DNA of 56,004 nt from SAR202 cluster bacterium (GCA_013204585.1 JABMNL010000060.1:1-56004), one strand, 5' to 3'; counted from the stretch's first letter, positions 17,493 through 26,028 are shown. Numbers and translations: made by a program. Notes: generated by a model not told the origin, from the sequence alone.

Positions 17493-18122
17493 ATGGCTAC
17501 GATTAAACCCAAAAATAAAACCGGTAACACCAAAAATAAAACCGGAAACCTGGGCAAATTCAGAAACTTCGGCCTGTTAGTCTTGTCGGTATTTCTGCTC
17601 CTTACCGCTACGCTGTCTTCGGTGTCGGCCCAAGAGGAAAAATTAGAAGTGACGGTCACCGCTGGGCCTCACCTGGCAAGGGTTGTAGCGGTTAATACCA
17701 ATCTTGCCGCTGGGTTTATTAGCTTGGCCGTGTACGTCACCGATGCTAATACCGGCGAGGTTGTGTCCGACGCCCAGGTATTAGTGGTTGCCAAGAACGA
17801 AAAAGAGGAATACGAGGCGTTGGTCGCCGCCCTCAACTCGCCAGCCAAGCCCGAGCAGTACGACGTCACCATGAATCTGGGTTCGACCGGCGAATGGATA
17901 GTCGCCGTCGATATTACCAGTCCGCTGGGCCGAGGCGGCGCTGACGCACTGACCTTCGATGTTCCGTCCCTGAACCGATACACCAGCGGCAGTCTGGTAT
18001 TCTTCGGCATCTTCGCCGCGATGATGCTGGGGGTTGCCTACCTGTTCTGGAGCACGAAGCGCGACAACCGCCGCCGCCGTGAGGCCGCCCAGACCGAGTC
18101 CCAGGCCGAATCGCAGGTTTAA
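17493..18122 (+). CDS. Secreted, membrane-anchored FixH/YtkA-like protein
   Basis: The 209-residue protein has a basic N-terminus with a short repeat (NKTGNTKNKTGN), a signal/membrane segment ending in SVSAQEE near residue 46, a beta-rich extracytoplasmic domain (about 50-155) and a second membrane helix (about 168-187) followed by a charged cytosolic tail. The beta domain order recalls YtkA/FixH-like domains that occur beside CtaG and serve copper or oxidase assembly. I infer the family from layout and neighbour, not from a catalytic motif. The 5-prime end holds a DNA direct repeat of about 14 bases (aaaaataaaaccgg) that encodes the peptide repeat. The ctaG start follows seven bases after the stop. 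Confidence 0.6.
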   Translation: MATIKPKNKTGNTKNKTGNLGKFRNFGLLVLSVFLLLTATLSSVSAQEEKLEVTVTAGPHLARVVAVNTNLAAGFISLAVYVTDANTGEVVSDAQVLVVAKNEKEEYEALVAALNSPAKPEQYDVTMNLGSTGEWIVAVDITSPLGRGGADALTFDVPSLNRYTSGSLVFFGIFAAMMLGVAYLFWSTKRDNRRRREAAQTESQAESQV

Positions 18123-18129
18123 TTTAACC

Positions 18130-19062
18130 ATGAGAGTTGGCCGCAAGATATTACTGGCGCTGCCCGCGTTGGCTTTGCTCCAATTGCTATGGGCCGTGCC
18201 TGCTGCCCACGCCCACGGCGGTATCGACGCTGGCCAAAATCCCTTTACTGCCTGGAACTGGAACCCGCTGCCGACCCTGTTGATCTTGATTGCCGCCTAT
18301 GTTTATTTGAACGGTCTCAGCAATTGGGAGCGGCCTAGCCATCCCATTAGCCGGTGGCAGAAGGCGTCTTTCTTTACCGGCCTGTTCCTGATTTTCATCG
18401 CCCTGCAATCACCCCTAGACAACTTGTCCGAGCACATGCTGTCCTTCCACCAGTTGCAGCACTTCCTGCTACGGATGCTGGCCCCGATGCTGGTACTGTT
18501 GGGCGCTCCGTTGACGCCAATGTTGCGTGGCCTGCCGTCTTGGGCTTTGCAGGGGATTGTCCGGCCCACTGTCCGTAACCCACTGGCACGGGCGACTTAC
18601 GAGAAGTTGACCAACCCGGTGGTTTCTGTCGGGATATTCATGGGCGTCTTGTACCTGTGGCAATTACCCGGCGGGTTTAATCTGGCCCTGCGCAACGAGT
18701 TCATCCACGCCCTGATGCACATGACCATGATGTCCTCTGGCTTCATCTTCTATTGGGCGGTCATCGACCCCAAGCCCCGCCACTCTCGGATTCATTACGG
18801 AGTGCGGGTGCTTTATCTCGGGCTAATTGTTCTGCCCAATACCCTCTTGGGTGCGGTCATCACTTTCACCAAGACCATCATCTACACCGGCTACTTGGAC
18901 GTAACCCAACCTTTCGACATGTCCGTGCTGACCGACCAGCAGATAGGCGGCCTGGTGCTCTGGGTGCCGGGCGACATGATGAGCATCCTGGTCGCGGGCA
19001 TAGTAATGATTATGTGGTACGAGCGAGAAGAAGCCGCCAACAACGCCAAGCAACCCGTCTAG
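18130..19062 (+). CDS. ctaG: Cytochrome c oxidase assembly protein CtaG (caa3 type)
   Basis: This is a polytopic membrane protein of the caa3_CtaG family, involved in assembling the copper centre of heme-copper oxidases. It has an N-terminal signal-like helix (ending AAHAHGG), then seven or so hydrophobic segments with conserved histidines in SFHQLQHFLLRM and FIHALMHMTMM, and a P-L-D-N-L-S-E-H segment. The frame stays open upstream, but the ATG at 18130 (MRVGRKILLAL) gives the proper signal sequence and a 310-residue length, so I chose it. No clear Shine-Dalgarno is present; coupling to the upstream gene is likely. No oxidase subunits lie in the window. Confidence 0.85.
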   Translation: MRVGRKILLALPALALLQLLWAVPAAHAHGGIDAGQNPFTAWNWNPLPTLLILIAAYVYLNGLSNWERPSHPISRWQKASFFTGLFLIFIALQSPLDNLSEHMLSFHQLQHFLLRMLAPMLVLLGAPLTPMLRGLPSWALQGIVRPTVRNPLARATYEKLTNPVVSVGIFMGVLYLWQLPGGFNLALRNEFIHALMHMTMMSSGFIFYWAVIDPKPRHSRIHYGVRVLYLGLIVLPNTLLGAVITFTKTIIYTGYLDVTQPFDMSVLTDQQIGGLVLWVPGDMMSILVAGIVMIMWYEREEAANNAKQPV

Positions 19063-19100
19063 ATGCACGGCACTGTCGTGACTTAAGACAGCTAAAAGCC

Positions 19101-19124
19101 CCTTCCCCCTCGCAAGGGGGAAGG
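19101..19124. repeat. Hairpin repeat of the CCTTCCCCCT type
   Basis: A 10-base-pair stem CCTTCCCCCT/AGGGGGAAGG with loop cgca, followed by ttgggatggggg. Its layout is that of a dispersed REP-like element. It could also weakly terminate the ctaG transcript, but has no U-tract. Confidence 0.6.
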
Positions 19125-19238
19125 TTGGGATGGGGGCGACAATTCGGTCTGCAATTCTAGTAGAGCCATTCAGCCCTTGACCCTCTAACACCCCATCCCT
19201 AGGATGTACCTGACCTAACCACTCTGCGGAGGCGTAAC

Positions 19239-20342
19239 TTGACCAACGGATACGGTAATACCGAGTTCAGCTGGTTCATCCCCATCGACGGTGACGGCGC
19301 ACGGGCCGGTACCGCCCGGGCCGAGCGTCCTCCAGACTTCGACTACCTGCGTAAAGTCGTCCAGACTGCCGAAGACGAAGGGTTCTACTCGCTGTTGATT
19401 CCCACCCGGTTCGCCAACGGTCTCTTTGCTGAAGATGCCCCGCTGGCCGAGACCTGGACAACCGCCACGGCCTTAGCTGCGGTGACCGAGCGCATTAGAT
19501 TTCTCATTGCAGTTAGGCCGGGTTTCATCGCCTTAGGACTGTTCGCCCAGATGGCCGCTGCCCTGCACCAAATATCCAAGGGCCGTATCGACATCAACAT
19601 CGTTCCCGGCGGCATCCAGAACGACTTTGAGCGAGTGGGCGAGGTCAGCGACCAGAGCACCCGTTACGAGCGCGCCGAGGAGTTCATCGCCGCCTGCCGC
19701 AAACTATGGACCCAGCCCGGTCCAGTGGAATTCCAAGGCGAGCACTACAAGCTGAAAAACGCCTATTGTTCTCCAATGCCAGAAGGCACACCACCCAAGT
19801 TCTACTTGGGCGGGGCGTCGCCCAGAGCCCTAGGCCTCTCTGCTCGACAGGCCGACTTCCATCTGAATTGGATTGAGCCTTTGGAAGACACCAGCGCTCG
19901 CATGGACGCCGCGCGGGAAGAGTTCAAGAGGGCTGGCCGCACCCCCGGCTTGGGCATCCGCACCCATTTGGTCGTGCGGGACAAGGAAGAAGACGCCTGG
20001 AAAGCCGCCAACGAGCTAATTGACCACGCCGACCCAGCAGTCAAAGCGCAACGCCGGGCGTCCATCGTGGGCACCCCCATGGTTGGACAAGCAGCCCAGG
20101 CCCAAGCAGCCCCCAACCACATCGTCGCCCCCAACCTCTGGAACGGCTTATCCGAGGTCCGAGTCAACTGCGGCACCGCCATCGTCGGAACCCCAGAACA
20201 GGTCACAGACATCCTGTTGAGTTACTGGAAGCTGGGCATCGACGAGTTCATTCTCTCCGGCTTCCCCCACGTAGAAGAATGCCAACGCGTCGCCAGTGAT
20301 GTCTTACCGCTGCTGCGCGAGAAGATGGCGGCGGGAGGTTAA
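19239..20342 (+). CDS. LLM-class flavin-dependent monooxygenase (SsuD-like)
   Basis: This is a TIM-barrel flavin monooxygenase of the luciferase-like family, closest by motif order to FMNH2-dependent alkanesulfonate monooxygenase SsuD. Supporting segments are an N-terminal F-S-W-F-I-P, T-R-F, an R-I-R-F-L-I-A-V-R-P-G strand, GRIDINIVPGG and a Y-L-G-G-A-S-P-R turn. The reaction would be oxygenolytic desulfonation giving aldehyde and sulfite. The start is TTG at 19239 with GGAGG six to eight bases upstream. The FMN reductase partner is not adjacent. A sulfite exporter-type gene lies at 24026, consistent with organosulfur use but too far for an operon. Other LLM substrates are possible. Confidence 0.85.
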   Translation: MTNGYGNTEFSWFIPIDGDGARAGTARAERPPDFDYLRKVVQTAEDEGFYSLLIPTRFANGLFAEDAPLAETWTTATALAAVTERIRFLIAVRPGFIALGLFAQMAAALHQISKGRIDINIVPGGIQNDFERVGEVSDQSTRYERAEEFIAACRKLWTQPGPVEFQGEHYKLKNAYCSPMPEGTPPKFYLGGASPRALGLSARQADFHLNWIEPLEDTSARMDAAREEFKRAGRTPGLGIRTHLVVRDKEEDAWKAANELIDHADPAVKAQRRASIVGTPMVGQAAQAQAAPNHIVAPNLWNGLSEVRVNCGTAIVGTPEQVTDILLSYWKLGIDEFILSGFPHVEECQRVASDVLPLLREKMAAGG

Positions 20343-20347
20343 CTGAA

Positions 20348-20554
20348 ATGGAAGAAACAATACTATGGCTAATTGGAATCGCATTAGCTTTCGCTGGTGT
20401 TGGAATTGGTATGTACTACCAAGGGAAAGCGATGGTTCGTCCTGAGTGTACTAAGGCAATTGGCCGGGAGATGCTTGTCGCCGGGAAGATCTGGATTATG
20501 CTTGGAGGAGTTTGGATTATTGTCGCGGGCGTTTTAATTTACATGACGGATTAA
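20348..20554 (+). CDS. Small two-helix membrane protein
   Basis: The 68-residue protein is almost all membrane-spanning: helix 1 about residues 5-24, a short basic loop with one cysteine, and helix 2 about 43-65. Its family is not recognised. The ATG lies five bases after the monooxygenase stop, without a strong ribosome binding site. Base composition is more AT-rich than the neighbours and continues so into the next gene, suggesting shared recent acquisition. Confidence 0.6.
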   Translation: MEETILWLIGIALAFAGVGIGMYYQGKAMVRPECTKAIGREMLVAGKIWIMLGGVWIIVAGVLIYMTD

Positions 20555-20618
20555 GATATCGGAGCATTAGCTAGGAGCGATTGATGGGGTAAGCCCCTTC
20601 GCGAAAAGTGAGGATCGA

Positions 20619-21389
20619 TTGACTGCAGATACTACCCCACTTGGCCCAACACTTGATGGCGTCCGTACCAAGTTAGCGCGGGCGCATGAACATTGTAGTT
20701 CGCTCGATAAGCAAATTCGCACGTTCATTAACTCGAAACCCTATCGTATTTCCTATGAGTTCGAACCTGAAGCACGAAAGCACACCTGGAAGTTGGAGAC
20801 CGATCCACCGGTAATTCCTTCCCCTATCAATGCAGTCATTGGGGACGCTTTGTACAATTTTCGTTCGGCTCTTGACCACATTGTCTGGCAATTAGTTCTG
20901 GCGAATGGTGGAACGCCAACCGTGAGCAATGAATTCCCAATTTTTATTGACCCAGAAAAATTTGCAAAGGAGAGTAATCGGAAGCTACGTGGGGTTACTG
21001 ATGCCGCTAGAGATATCATCATTGCGGCTCAACCGTGGAACGTAGGAAATGGCAGCATCTGGACTCTCCACGAACTCTCGAATATGGATAAGCATCGGCA
21101 TCTTCCGATTGTCTTTGTGAACGTCACTCAAGTGACATCCCAAATACCGTTTCCTATTGGTCCTGGGCAAAGCATCCATTTGTCAATCAACACCGGCCCA
21201 ATTGAACGCGGTACGGAATTGGTCAGTGTCATCCATGACAATGTGGAGATGGATTTCGAGCCTGAATTTGGTATAGCTTTTGGTGATGGTACTCCGGTGG
21301 CACAAAGCGGCGTCATGGATGTTTTTCGAAGTATCAGAATCCCAATCTTAAACATCGCTGAATCTCTGCAGTCCCACATTGTGAGATGA
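20619..21389 (+). CDS. Hypothetical protein with A-L-D-H helical motif
   Basis: A soluble protein of 256 residues with no signal peptide. The first 130 residues look helical and include Y-N-F-R-S-A-L-D-H-I-V-W-Q-L; later come E-L-S-N-M-D-K-H-R-H and a beta-rich C-terminal half. I recall this D-H...N-x-D-K-H-R-H pairing from widespread hypothetical proteins but know no function. The Asp and His residues could form an active site. The start appears to be TTG at 20619 with GAGG eight bases upstream. The gene is AT-richer than its surroundings and has unlike codon use, pointing to horizontal transfer. Confidence 0.65.
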   Translation: MTADTTPLGPTLDGVRTKLARAHEHCSSLDKQIRTFINSKPYRISYEFEPEARKHTWKLETDPPVIPSPINAVIGDALYNFRSALDHIVWQLVLANGGTPTVSNEFPIFIDPEKFAKESNRKLRGVTDAARDIIIAAQPWNVGNGSIWTLHELSNMDKHRHLPIVFVNVTQVTSQIPFPIGPGQSIHLSINTGPIERGTELVSVIHDNVEMDFEPEFGIAFGDGTPVAQSGVMDVFRSIRIPILNIAESLQSHIVR

Positions 21390-21430
21390 TTCGAGCACCC
21401 GTTATTAGCCAACTAAATTAACTGCGAAGT

Positions 21431-21450
21431 CCTCCTATTTTCTAAGGAGG
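21431..21450. terminator. Weak hairpin between convergent genes
   Basis: CCTCCT and AGGAGG pair around an eight-base AT-rich loop, between the hypothetical gene (plus) and the amidase (minus). No clear U-tract follows on either strand, so termination is uncertain. Confidence 0.3.
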
Positions 21451-21460
21451 TTGGAGGCCC

Positions 21461-22876
21461 CTAAGAAACCCCCGGCCTCGCACCGCTCCAAGGTTGCGCC
21501 CGCTCGAACGCGGCTGATGCTTGCAGTACCTTGGCCTCTGAGCCCCGTGGCCCGATTATGTGCAGGCCGATGGGCATGCCGTCGTCCGAATAGCCGCAGG
21601 GGACGCTGGCGGCGGTCTGGCCGCTCATGTTGATGGGGTAGGTGAAGGGCAAGAACCCCCAGAATGGATTAACCGGTTTACCTCCAATCAAGCTGGGCCG
21701 TTGGTCTATCGGGAACGCCGATACGGCCATGGTCGGCGAGAGCAGCAAATCGAAATTGTCGAAGAAGTCTTCCAACTGCCGACTAACCTGGTCCACCTTG
21801 TGTAGTGCCCGGGACATGTCTGCGCCAGTCGTCTCCAGGCCATGTTCGATGGACTTGAGTCCGTAGTCGGAGAAATCGCCCCTGTGCTCTGCCAACAGAT
21901 GGCCGTAGGACGTATAAGCCGCCGTGGCGAACACGTCCCAGAACGCCTCGAACGGGTCTTCCATAATCAGGTTGGCGTCCTCCACCGTGGCCCCAATATT
22001 GGCGAACAGCTTTGCCGCCCGCTCCGTCACCTGCGCCACCACCGGGTCAACCGCTGCGTAGCCGAAGTCGCTGCTCCAGCCTAATCGCAATCCCGTAACA
22101 CCAGCGCCCAGGCCCGCGCTAAAGTCTGGAGCCGCTTCGCGCATGGAGGTAACGTCCCGCGAGTCCGGCCCGGCTATTACTTGCAGCAGCAAGGCCGAGT
22201 CGGCCACCGTCCGGGTGAGTGGCCCGGCCTGGGAGAAATGGTTGGCCGAAGGCCGTCCGTAGCCGCCGTAGCGTGGTACCCGGCCCTGGGTGGGTTTGAT
22301 GCCGTATACGCCGCTAAAGCTGGCCGGAATGCGAATGGAACCGCCGCCGTCGGACCCAATGGAAAGGGTGCAAAGACCCGCCGCCAGGGCTGCTGCCGCG
22401 CCACCGCTGGAACCGCCCGGCGTGCGCGAAGTGTTCCAGGGATTGCGGCACGGCTCGCCCAGCTTATTTTCGGTGGTGCCAGACTGGCCGAATTCGGGCG
22501 TGTTGGTCTTGCCCAGGATGATTGCCCCGGACGCTTTCACGCGTTCCACCACGATGGAGTCCATGTCGGGTACTCGGTCGGGGAACAATGCCGACCCCAT
22601 GGTCGTGGTCACGCCCTTGGTCAACTCCAGGTCCTTGATGGAGATAGGCACGCCATGCAAAGGCCCCAGTTCCGAACCCCGCTGCACCGCTGCATCGGCG
22701 GCCTTGGCGTCGGCCAACGCCTGGTCCCGGCAGAGGGTCAGATAAGAATTCAACTGGGAGTCCAACCGGTCAATGCGTTGGAAGAAATTCTCGGTGGCCT
22801 CCAACGACGAGATCTTCTTTTGACGTATTGCTTCAGCCAGTTCCACGGCGGACATAAAAGCTAGTTCTGCGCTCAT
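21461..22876 (-). CDS. Amidase signature family hydrolase
   Basis: This amidase of the AS superfamily hydrolyses or transfers amide bonds with a Ser-cisSer-Lys triad. The triad is visible: K81 in P-I-S-I-K-D, cis-Ser S156 in GGSSGG and nucleophile S180 in GSDGGGS. The open frame reaches 23506, but that part is a shadow of the opposite-strand gene. ATG at 22876 has GGGAGGG seven bases upstream and gives a normal 471-residue protein. No gatB or gatC is adjacent, so a catabolic amidase is more likely than GatA. It is divergent from the AcoX-like gene. Confidence 0.88.
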   Translation of the reverse strand: MSAELAFMSAVELAEAIRQKKISSLEATENFFQRIDRLDSQLNSYLTLCRDQALADAKAADAAVQRGSELGPLHGVPISIKDLELTKGVTTTMGSALFPDRVPDMDSIVVERVKASGAIILGKTNTPEFGQSGTTENKLGEPCRNPWNTSRTPGGSSGGAAAALAAGLCTLSIGSDGGGSIRIPASFSGVYGIKPTQGRVPRYGGYGRPSANHFSQAGPLTRTVADSALLLQVIAGPDSRDVTSMREAAPDFSAGLGAGVTGLRLGWSSDFGYAAVDPVVAQVTERAAKLFANIGATVEDANLIMEDPFEAFWDVFATAAYTSYGHLLAEHRGDFSDYGLKSIEHGLETTGADMSRALHKVDQVSRQLEDFFDNFDLLLSPTMAVSAFPIDQRPSLIGGKPVNPFWGFLPFTYPINMSGQTAASVPCGYSDDGMPIGLHIIGPRGSEAKVLQASAAFERAQPWSGARPGVS

Positions 22877-22890
22877 CCGAGCCCTCCCAA

Positions 22891-22899
22891 TGCTATAAT
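22891..22899 (+). promoter_or_regulatory. Extended -10 promoter for the AcoX-like gene
   Basis: TGCTATAAT is a perfect extended -10 element located between the divergent amidase and the AcoX-like gene. No -35 match is seen. Transcription would start near 22906, about 100 bases before the TTG start. Confidence 0.5.
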
Positions 22900-23006
22900 C
22901 CGGGCCTGTTTGGTGAATGGCGCAATTATAGCGGCGAGGTTGCCTGGGCACCACCGCTGCGATGCCGCCAGACACTGCTAAACCCCTGGTATTTAGGAGA
23001 CATCTA

Positions 23007-24017
23007 TTGGCATTGGTCGGAATAATCGCCAACCCCGCCGCCAGCAAAGACATTCGGCGGCTGGTCGCCCAGGGTCGAGTGGTGCCCGACTGGGAAAAGG
23101 TGAACACCGTCCGCCGGGTAATGCTGGGCGTCCAATCGGTGGGCGTCACCAAGGTGCTGGCCATGCCTGACAGCTCGAACCTGGTGCGTCGGGCATCCGA
23201 AGACCCCATGCTTGCGATTGACCTGGAGTTCTTGGACATGCCAGCCCTATATTCCGAGGGAGATACCGTGCGGGCGGCGGCGGCAATGGCTGAGCAGGGC
23301 GTGGACTGCTTGGTGACATTGGGCGGCGACGGCACCAACCGAGCGGCGGTCGTTGGCTCCCGGACAATCCCAATGGTCGCCATTTCCACTGGCACCAACA
23401 ACGTGTTCCCAGCCATGGTCGAGGGCACCCTAGCAGGCCTGGCTGCGGGTTTGGTGGCCCAGGGCAAACTGAATCTTTCGGAAGTAGCCGTACCCAGCAA
23501 GACCATGAACGTCTATGTGGACGGCGAACTCCGGGATTTTGCCCTGATTGATGTGGCCCTGTCCAAAGAACGATTTGTATCTACCAAGGCCATCTGGGAT
23601 ATCGACACCCTTTTTGAAGTGTTCCTCACTAGGGCAGAACCAGCATCCATTGGGCTATCGTCCATTGGCGGTCGCTTGGAAGCAGTCTCCCTGGCCGACG
23701 ATGGCGGCCTGCAGTACCGCATCGCCGAACCCGGAACGAAGGCTTCTGGAGGCACCACAATCTTGGCCCCCATCGCCCCAGGCGTAGTGCCGCAGGTTGT
23801 AATCTCTTCTTGGCAGCGTATGGCTGAGGGAGAGCGACTGGTCATCGAAAATCGCGACTGCACCGTGGCGCTGGATGGAGAGCGGGCCTTTTCGGTCAAT
23901 CGCTCTCAGCGGCTGGAGATGGAAGTCCGGCGTGACGGCCCTCCGGTGGTTGATGTTGAGCTAGCCCTGAAAGTCGCCGCCAGCCAGGGACTGTTCAACT
24001 TGGCGCAGGGAAACTAA
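23007..24017 (+). CDS. ATP-NAD kinase-fold protein, AcoX-like
   Basis: The protein begins V-G-I-I-A-N-P-A and carries the kinase-fold motif GGDGTNR and a second S-T-G-T-N-N loop, as in NAD kinase and diacylglycerol-kinase catalytic domains. The order of blocks and N-terminal KDIRRLVA match the AcoX-like group named after acetoin catabolism clusters, whose substrate is uncertain. The frame is open to ATG at 22962, but TTG at 23007 sits seven bases after AGGAG and starts exactly at the family N-terminus, so I chose it (336 residues). TauE/SafE follows eight bases after the stop. Confidence 0.75.
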   Translation: MALVGIIANPAASKDIRRLVAQGRVVPDWEKVNTVRRVMLGVQSVGVTKVLAMPDSSNLVRRASEDPMLAIDLEFLDMPALYSEGDTVRAAAAMAEQGVDCLVTLGGDGTNRAAVVGSRTIPMVAISTGTNNVFPAMVEGTLAGLAAGLVAQGKLNLSEVAVPSKTMNVYVDGELRDFALIDVALSKERFVSTKAIWDIDTLFEVFLTRAEPASIGLSSIGGRLEAVSLADDGGLQYRIAEPGTKASGGTTILAPIAPGVVPQVVISSWQRMAEGERLVIENRDCTVALDGERAFSVNRSQRLEMEVRRDGPPVVDVELALKVAASQGLFNLAQGN

Positions 24018-24025
24018 ACCCAGCT

Positions 24026-24766
24026 TTGGTAACTGGCTTCGAGCTATTCTTCAGCATCCTCATCGTAGCCGCCGCATCCACGGTCATCGGCACTGTTGGT
24101 TTTGGTTTTGGTTTGGTTGCCGCCCCGGTGTTGCTGCTTTACCTAGAGCCGCAACAGGCGGTGGTGGTGTTGAACAGCCTCACTGCCATCATGCTGGCAA
24201 TGGTCTTGGTGAAGAATTGGCGTCAGCTTGAATTACGGGCCAGCGCCGGTCTGGTGCTGGGCGGAATCGTCGCGACTCCCATCGGAGTGTTGGCCCTAAA
24301 TTCGGCCAGTCCCAGCGTTCTGCGAATAACCATCGCTGTCGTCATAATTTTCCTGGGGCTGTTCAGTCTGACCAGTGTTCGACTGCCCTTCGCCGAGCGG
24401 CGTTTGGCTGGCCCAACATTCGGGTTTCTCACCTCGTTGGCCGTGACGACCATCGGGATCGGCGGCCCACTCGGCGCAATTTACGCTATCGCCCAGCGTT
24501 GGAAACCGGAAACAGTCCGGGCATCGCTGGCCCTGTTCTTCTTCTCGTCCGACGCGGTGGCCTTCGTGCTTTACGCTGCCACCGGACTGGTAGGCCGGGA
24601 CACCCTGGCCAACATCGGAGTCATGATTCCAGGTCTAATCATCGGCTTTGGGCTGGCCTCAATTTTAGTGAACCGAATCAACGACCGCATCTTCCGCTAC
24701 GCCGTAATCGCAGTAATCGTAATCGCCGGCAGCGTGATGCTGGTGCGAGAGTTTACGGGAATCTAG
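24026..24766 (+). CDS. TauE/SafE family anion exporter
   Basis: A membrane protein of 246 residues with about eight hydrophobic helices and the inverted-repeat layout of TauE/SafE proteins, which export sulfite or sulfonate-related anions. The glycine-rich G-T-V-G-F-G-F-G-L in the first repeat and T-T-I-G-I-G-G-P-L-G in the second are the paired half-site motifs. The apparent start is TTG at 24026 without a Shine-Dalgarno, so reinitiation after the upstream stop is likely. Given the SsuD-like enzyme nearby, sulfite export is a reasonable inference. Confidence 0.8.
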   Translation: MVTGFELFFSILIVAAASTVIGTVGFGFGLVAAPVLLLYLEPQQAVVVLNSLTAIMLAMVLVKNWRQLELRASAGLVLGGIVATPIGVLALNSASPSVLRITIAVVIIFLGLFSLTSVRLPFAERRLAGPTFGFLTSLAVTTIGIGGPLGAIYAIAQRWKPETVRASLALFFFSSDAVAFVLYAATGLVGRDTLANIGVMIPGLIIGFGLASILVNRINDRIFRYAVIAVIVIAGSVMLVREFTGI

Positions 24767-24818
24767 GGTATCCAGAAAGGGAGCCCTAGATTTAGTCGAG
24801 GGAATGAATGGTACGTAG

Positions 24819-24839
24819 GGGCAGGTTTCAAACCTGCCC
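24819..24839. repeat. Palindromic repeat, copy 1 (GGGCAGGTTT type)
   Basis: GGGCAGGTTT, one C, AAACCTGCCC: a perfect 10-base-pair palindrome flanked by gtacgtag. It belongs with the copy at 24943-24961, with which it shares the GGTTTCAAACC core. Confidence 0.85.
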
Positions 24840-24942
24840 TGACATTCGTAAACCATCCTTTTGTCCGCCTAAATCATTGTGGGCCAACATCTATTTCCTG
24901 GATGGTTTCATCGTTGCGACAACCACCCCAGCGGAGTAAAAG

Positions 24943-24961
24943 GGCGGGTTTCAAACCCGCC
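24943..24961. repeat. Palindromic repeat, copy 2 (GGCGGGTTT type)
   Basis: GGCGGGTTT, one C, AAACCCGCC, followed by tctacga. Same core as the copy 124 bases upstream with a compensatory change (A to G with T to C), so the pairing is conserved while the sequence is not. Confidence 0.85.
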
Positions 24962-24996
24962 TCTACGATGTCGTTAGGCCCTCGCAGATATTACAG

Positions 24997-25032
24997 AAGC
25001 GGCCCTGCCAGTCTTCACTGGCAGGGCCGCTT
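24997..25032. terminator. Strong hairpin at the end of trxB
   Basis: A perfect 16-base-pair stem (AAGCGGCCCTGCCAGT and complement) with loop CTTC. On the minus strand it follows the trxB stop by 25 bases and ends in CTT CTG, a weak U-tract. It can also cap the TauE/SafE transcript from the plus side. Confidence 0.7.
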
Positions 25033-25057
25033 GAAATCGCTTTCGTAGTTGTTTTGC

Positions 25058-25978
25058 TTAGTTGCTTAGGTCGTGGAAGGCCGCCAAGGCGGCGGTAATG
25101 CCGTCGCCAACAGCTGCGCCGAGCTGCCGGGTGGATTCCGCCCTGGCATCGCCGCAAGCGTAGACTCCGGGTACGGCTGTCCTCATGCGGATGTCGGTGC
25201 AGACATGGCCACCGGCGTCCAACTCCAACAGGCCGGTTAGGTATTCAGTGTTGGGATGGAAGCCCACGTAAATAAACGCGGCCGCCATCGGGTATTCGTA
25301 GACCTCGTCCGTCTTGAGGTTCTTGACCAGGGCGCGGTCCAGGGCCTGTTCGCCCCTGAACTCCTCGACGACGTGACTCCAGAGGAACTTGACCTTCTCG
25401 TTGGCGAAGGCCCTTTCCTGGATGACCTTGGCTGCCCGTAGCTCGTCCCGCCGGTGAATGAAGGTCACCGAATTAACGATGCCGGTCAGGTAATGGCCTT
25501 CGTCCAGAGCGGCGTCACCACCACCGACTACCACCACGTCTTGGCCGCGGAAGAAGTTTCCGTCGCACACAGCGCAATATGAAACGCCTCGACCGGCAAG
25601 TGCATCTTCACCGGCAACGCCCAGCTTGTTGTGGGAGCCACCGGTGGCAATGATGATGGTCTTGGTGGTGAAATCCCGGTCATCGGTGCGGATGGTCTTG
25701 ACCGGCTTTTCGATGTCGTCAATCCCGACCACTTCGGTGTACTCAATTTCGGCCCCGAAGCGGGTAGTTTGCTGTTCCATCCTGGCTGCCAATTCTTGGC
25801 CCTTGATACCTTCTGGAAAGCCAGGGTAGTTCTCAATCTCATCGGTGACCAATAGTTGCCCACCGGGGCCTAGCTGCTCCAAAATCACCGTCTTTAACAT
25901 CGCCCTAGTTGTGTAGAGAGCGGCGGCCAGTCCCGCAGCGCCGGCCCCTAGAATTACCGTATCGTAGTCTGCTTCCAT
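25058..25978 (-). CDS. trxB: Thioredoxin reductase
   Basis: This FAD-dependent, NADPH-dependent enzyme keeps thioredoxin reduced in the cytoplasm. The N-terminal FAD loop is GAGAAGLAAA, the redox pair is C135 and C138 in CAVCDG, the NAD(P) loop is GGGDAALDEG, and the C-terminal FAD motif is GVYACGDA. HRRDELRAAK contains the HRR-type NADPH specificity residues. The 306-residue length is normal. ATG at 25978 has AGGAG about 14 bases upstream, which is distant; no better start was found. No thioredoxin gene is adjacent. Confidence 0.95.
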   Translation of the reverse strand: MEADYDTVILGAGAAGLAAALYTTRAMLKTVILEQLGPGGQLLVTDEIENYPGFPEGIKGQELAARMEQQTTRFGAEIEYTEVVGIDDIEKPVKTIRTDDRDFTTKTIIIATGGSHNKLGVAGEDALAGRGVSYCAVCDGNFFRGQDVVVVGGGDAALDEGHYLTGIVNSVTFIHRRDELRAAKVIQERAFANEKVKFLWSHVVEEFRGEQALDRALVKNLKTDEVYEYPMAAAFIYVGFHPNTEYLTGLLELDAGGHVCTDIRMRTAVPGVYACGDARAESTRQLGAAVGDGITAALAAFHDLSN

Positions 25979-26028
25979 ATGTGCCGTAACTTCTCCTAAT
26001 CTGCTATCCGGTGCGGCTGCCTAAGGGC

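Noticed and set aside
18034-18129. Longer CtaG start at 18034
   Set aside because: It overlaps the end of the preceding gene and would put an Arg/Pro-rich stretch before a proper signal-type helix that starts at 18130.
22877-23506. N-terminal extension of the amidase frame
   Set aside because: It is antisense to the AcoX-like gene and lies upstream of a well-supported ATG with a good ribosome site.
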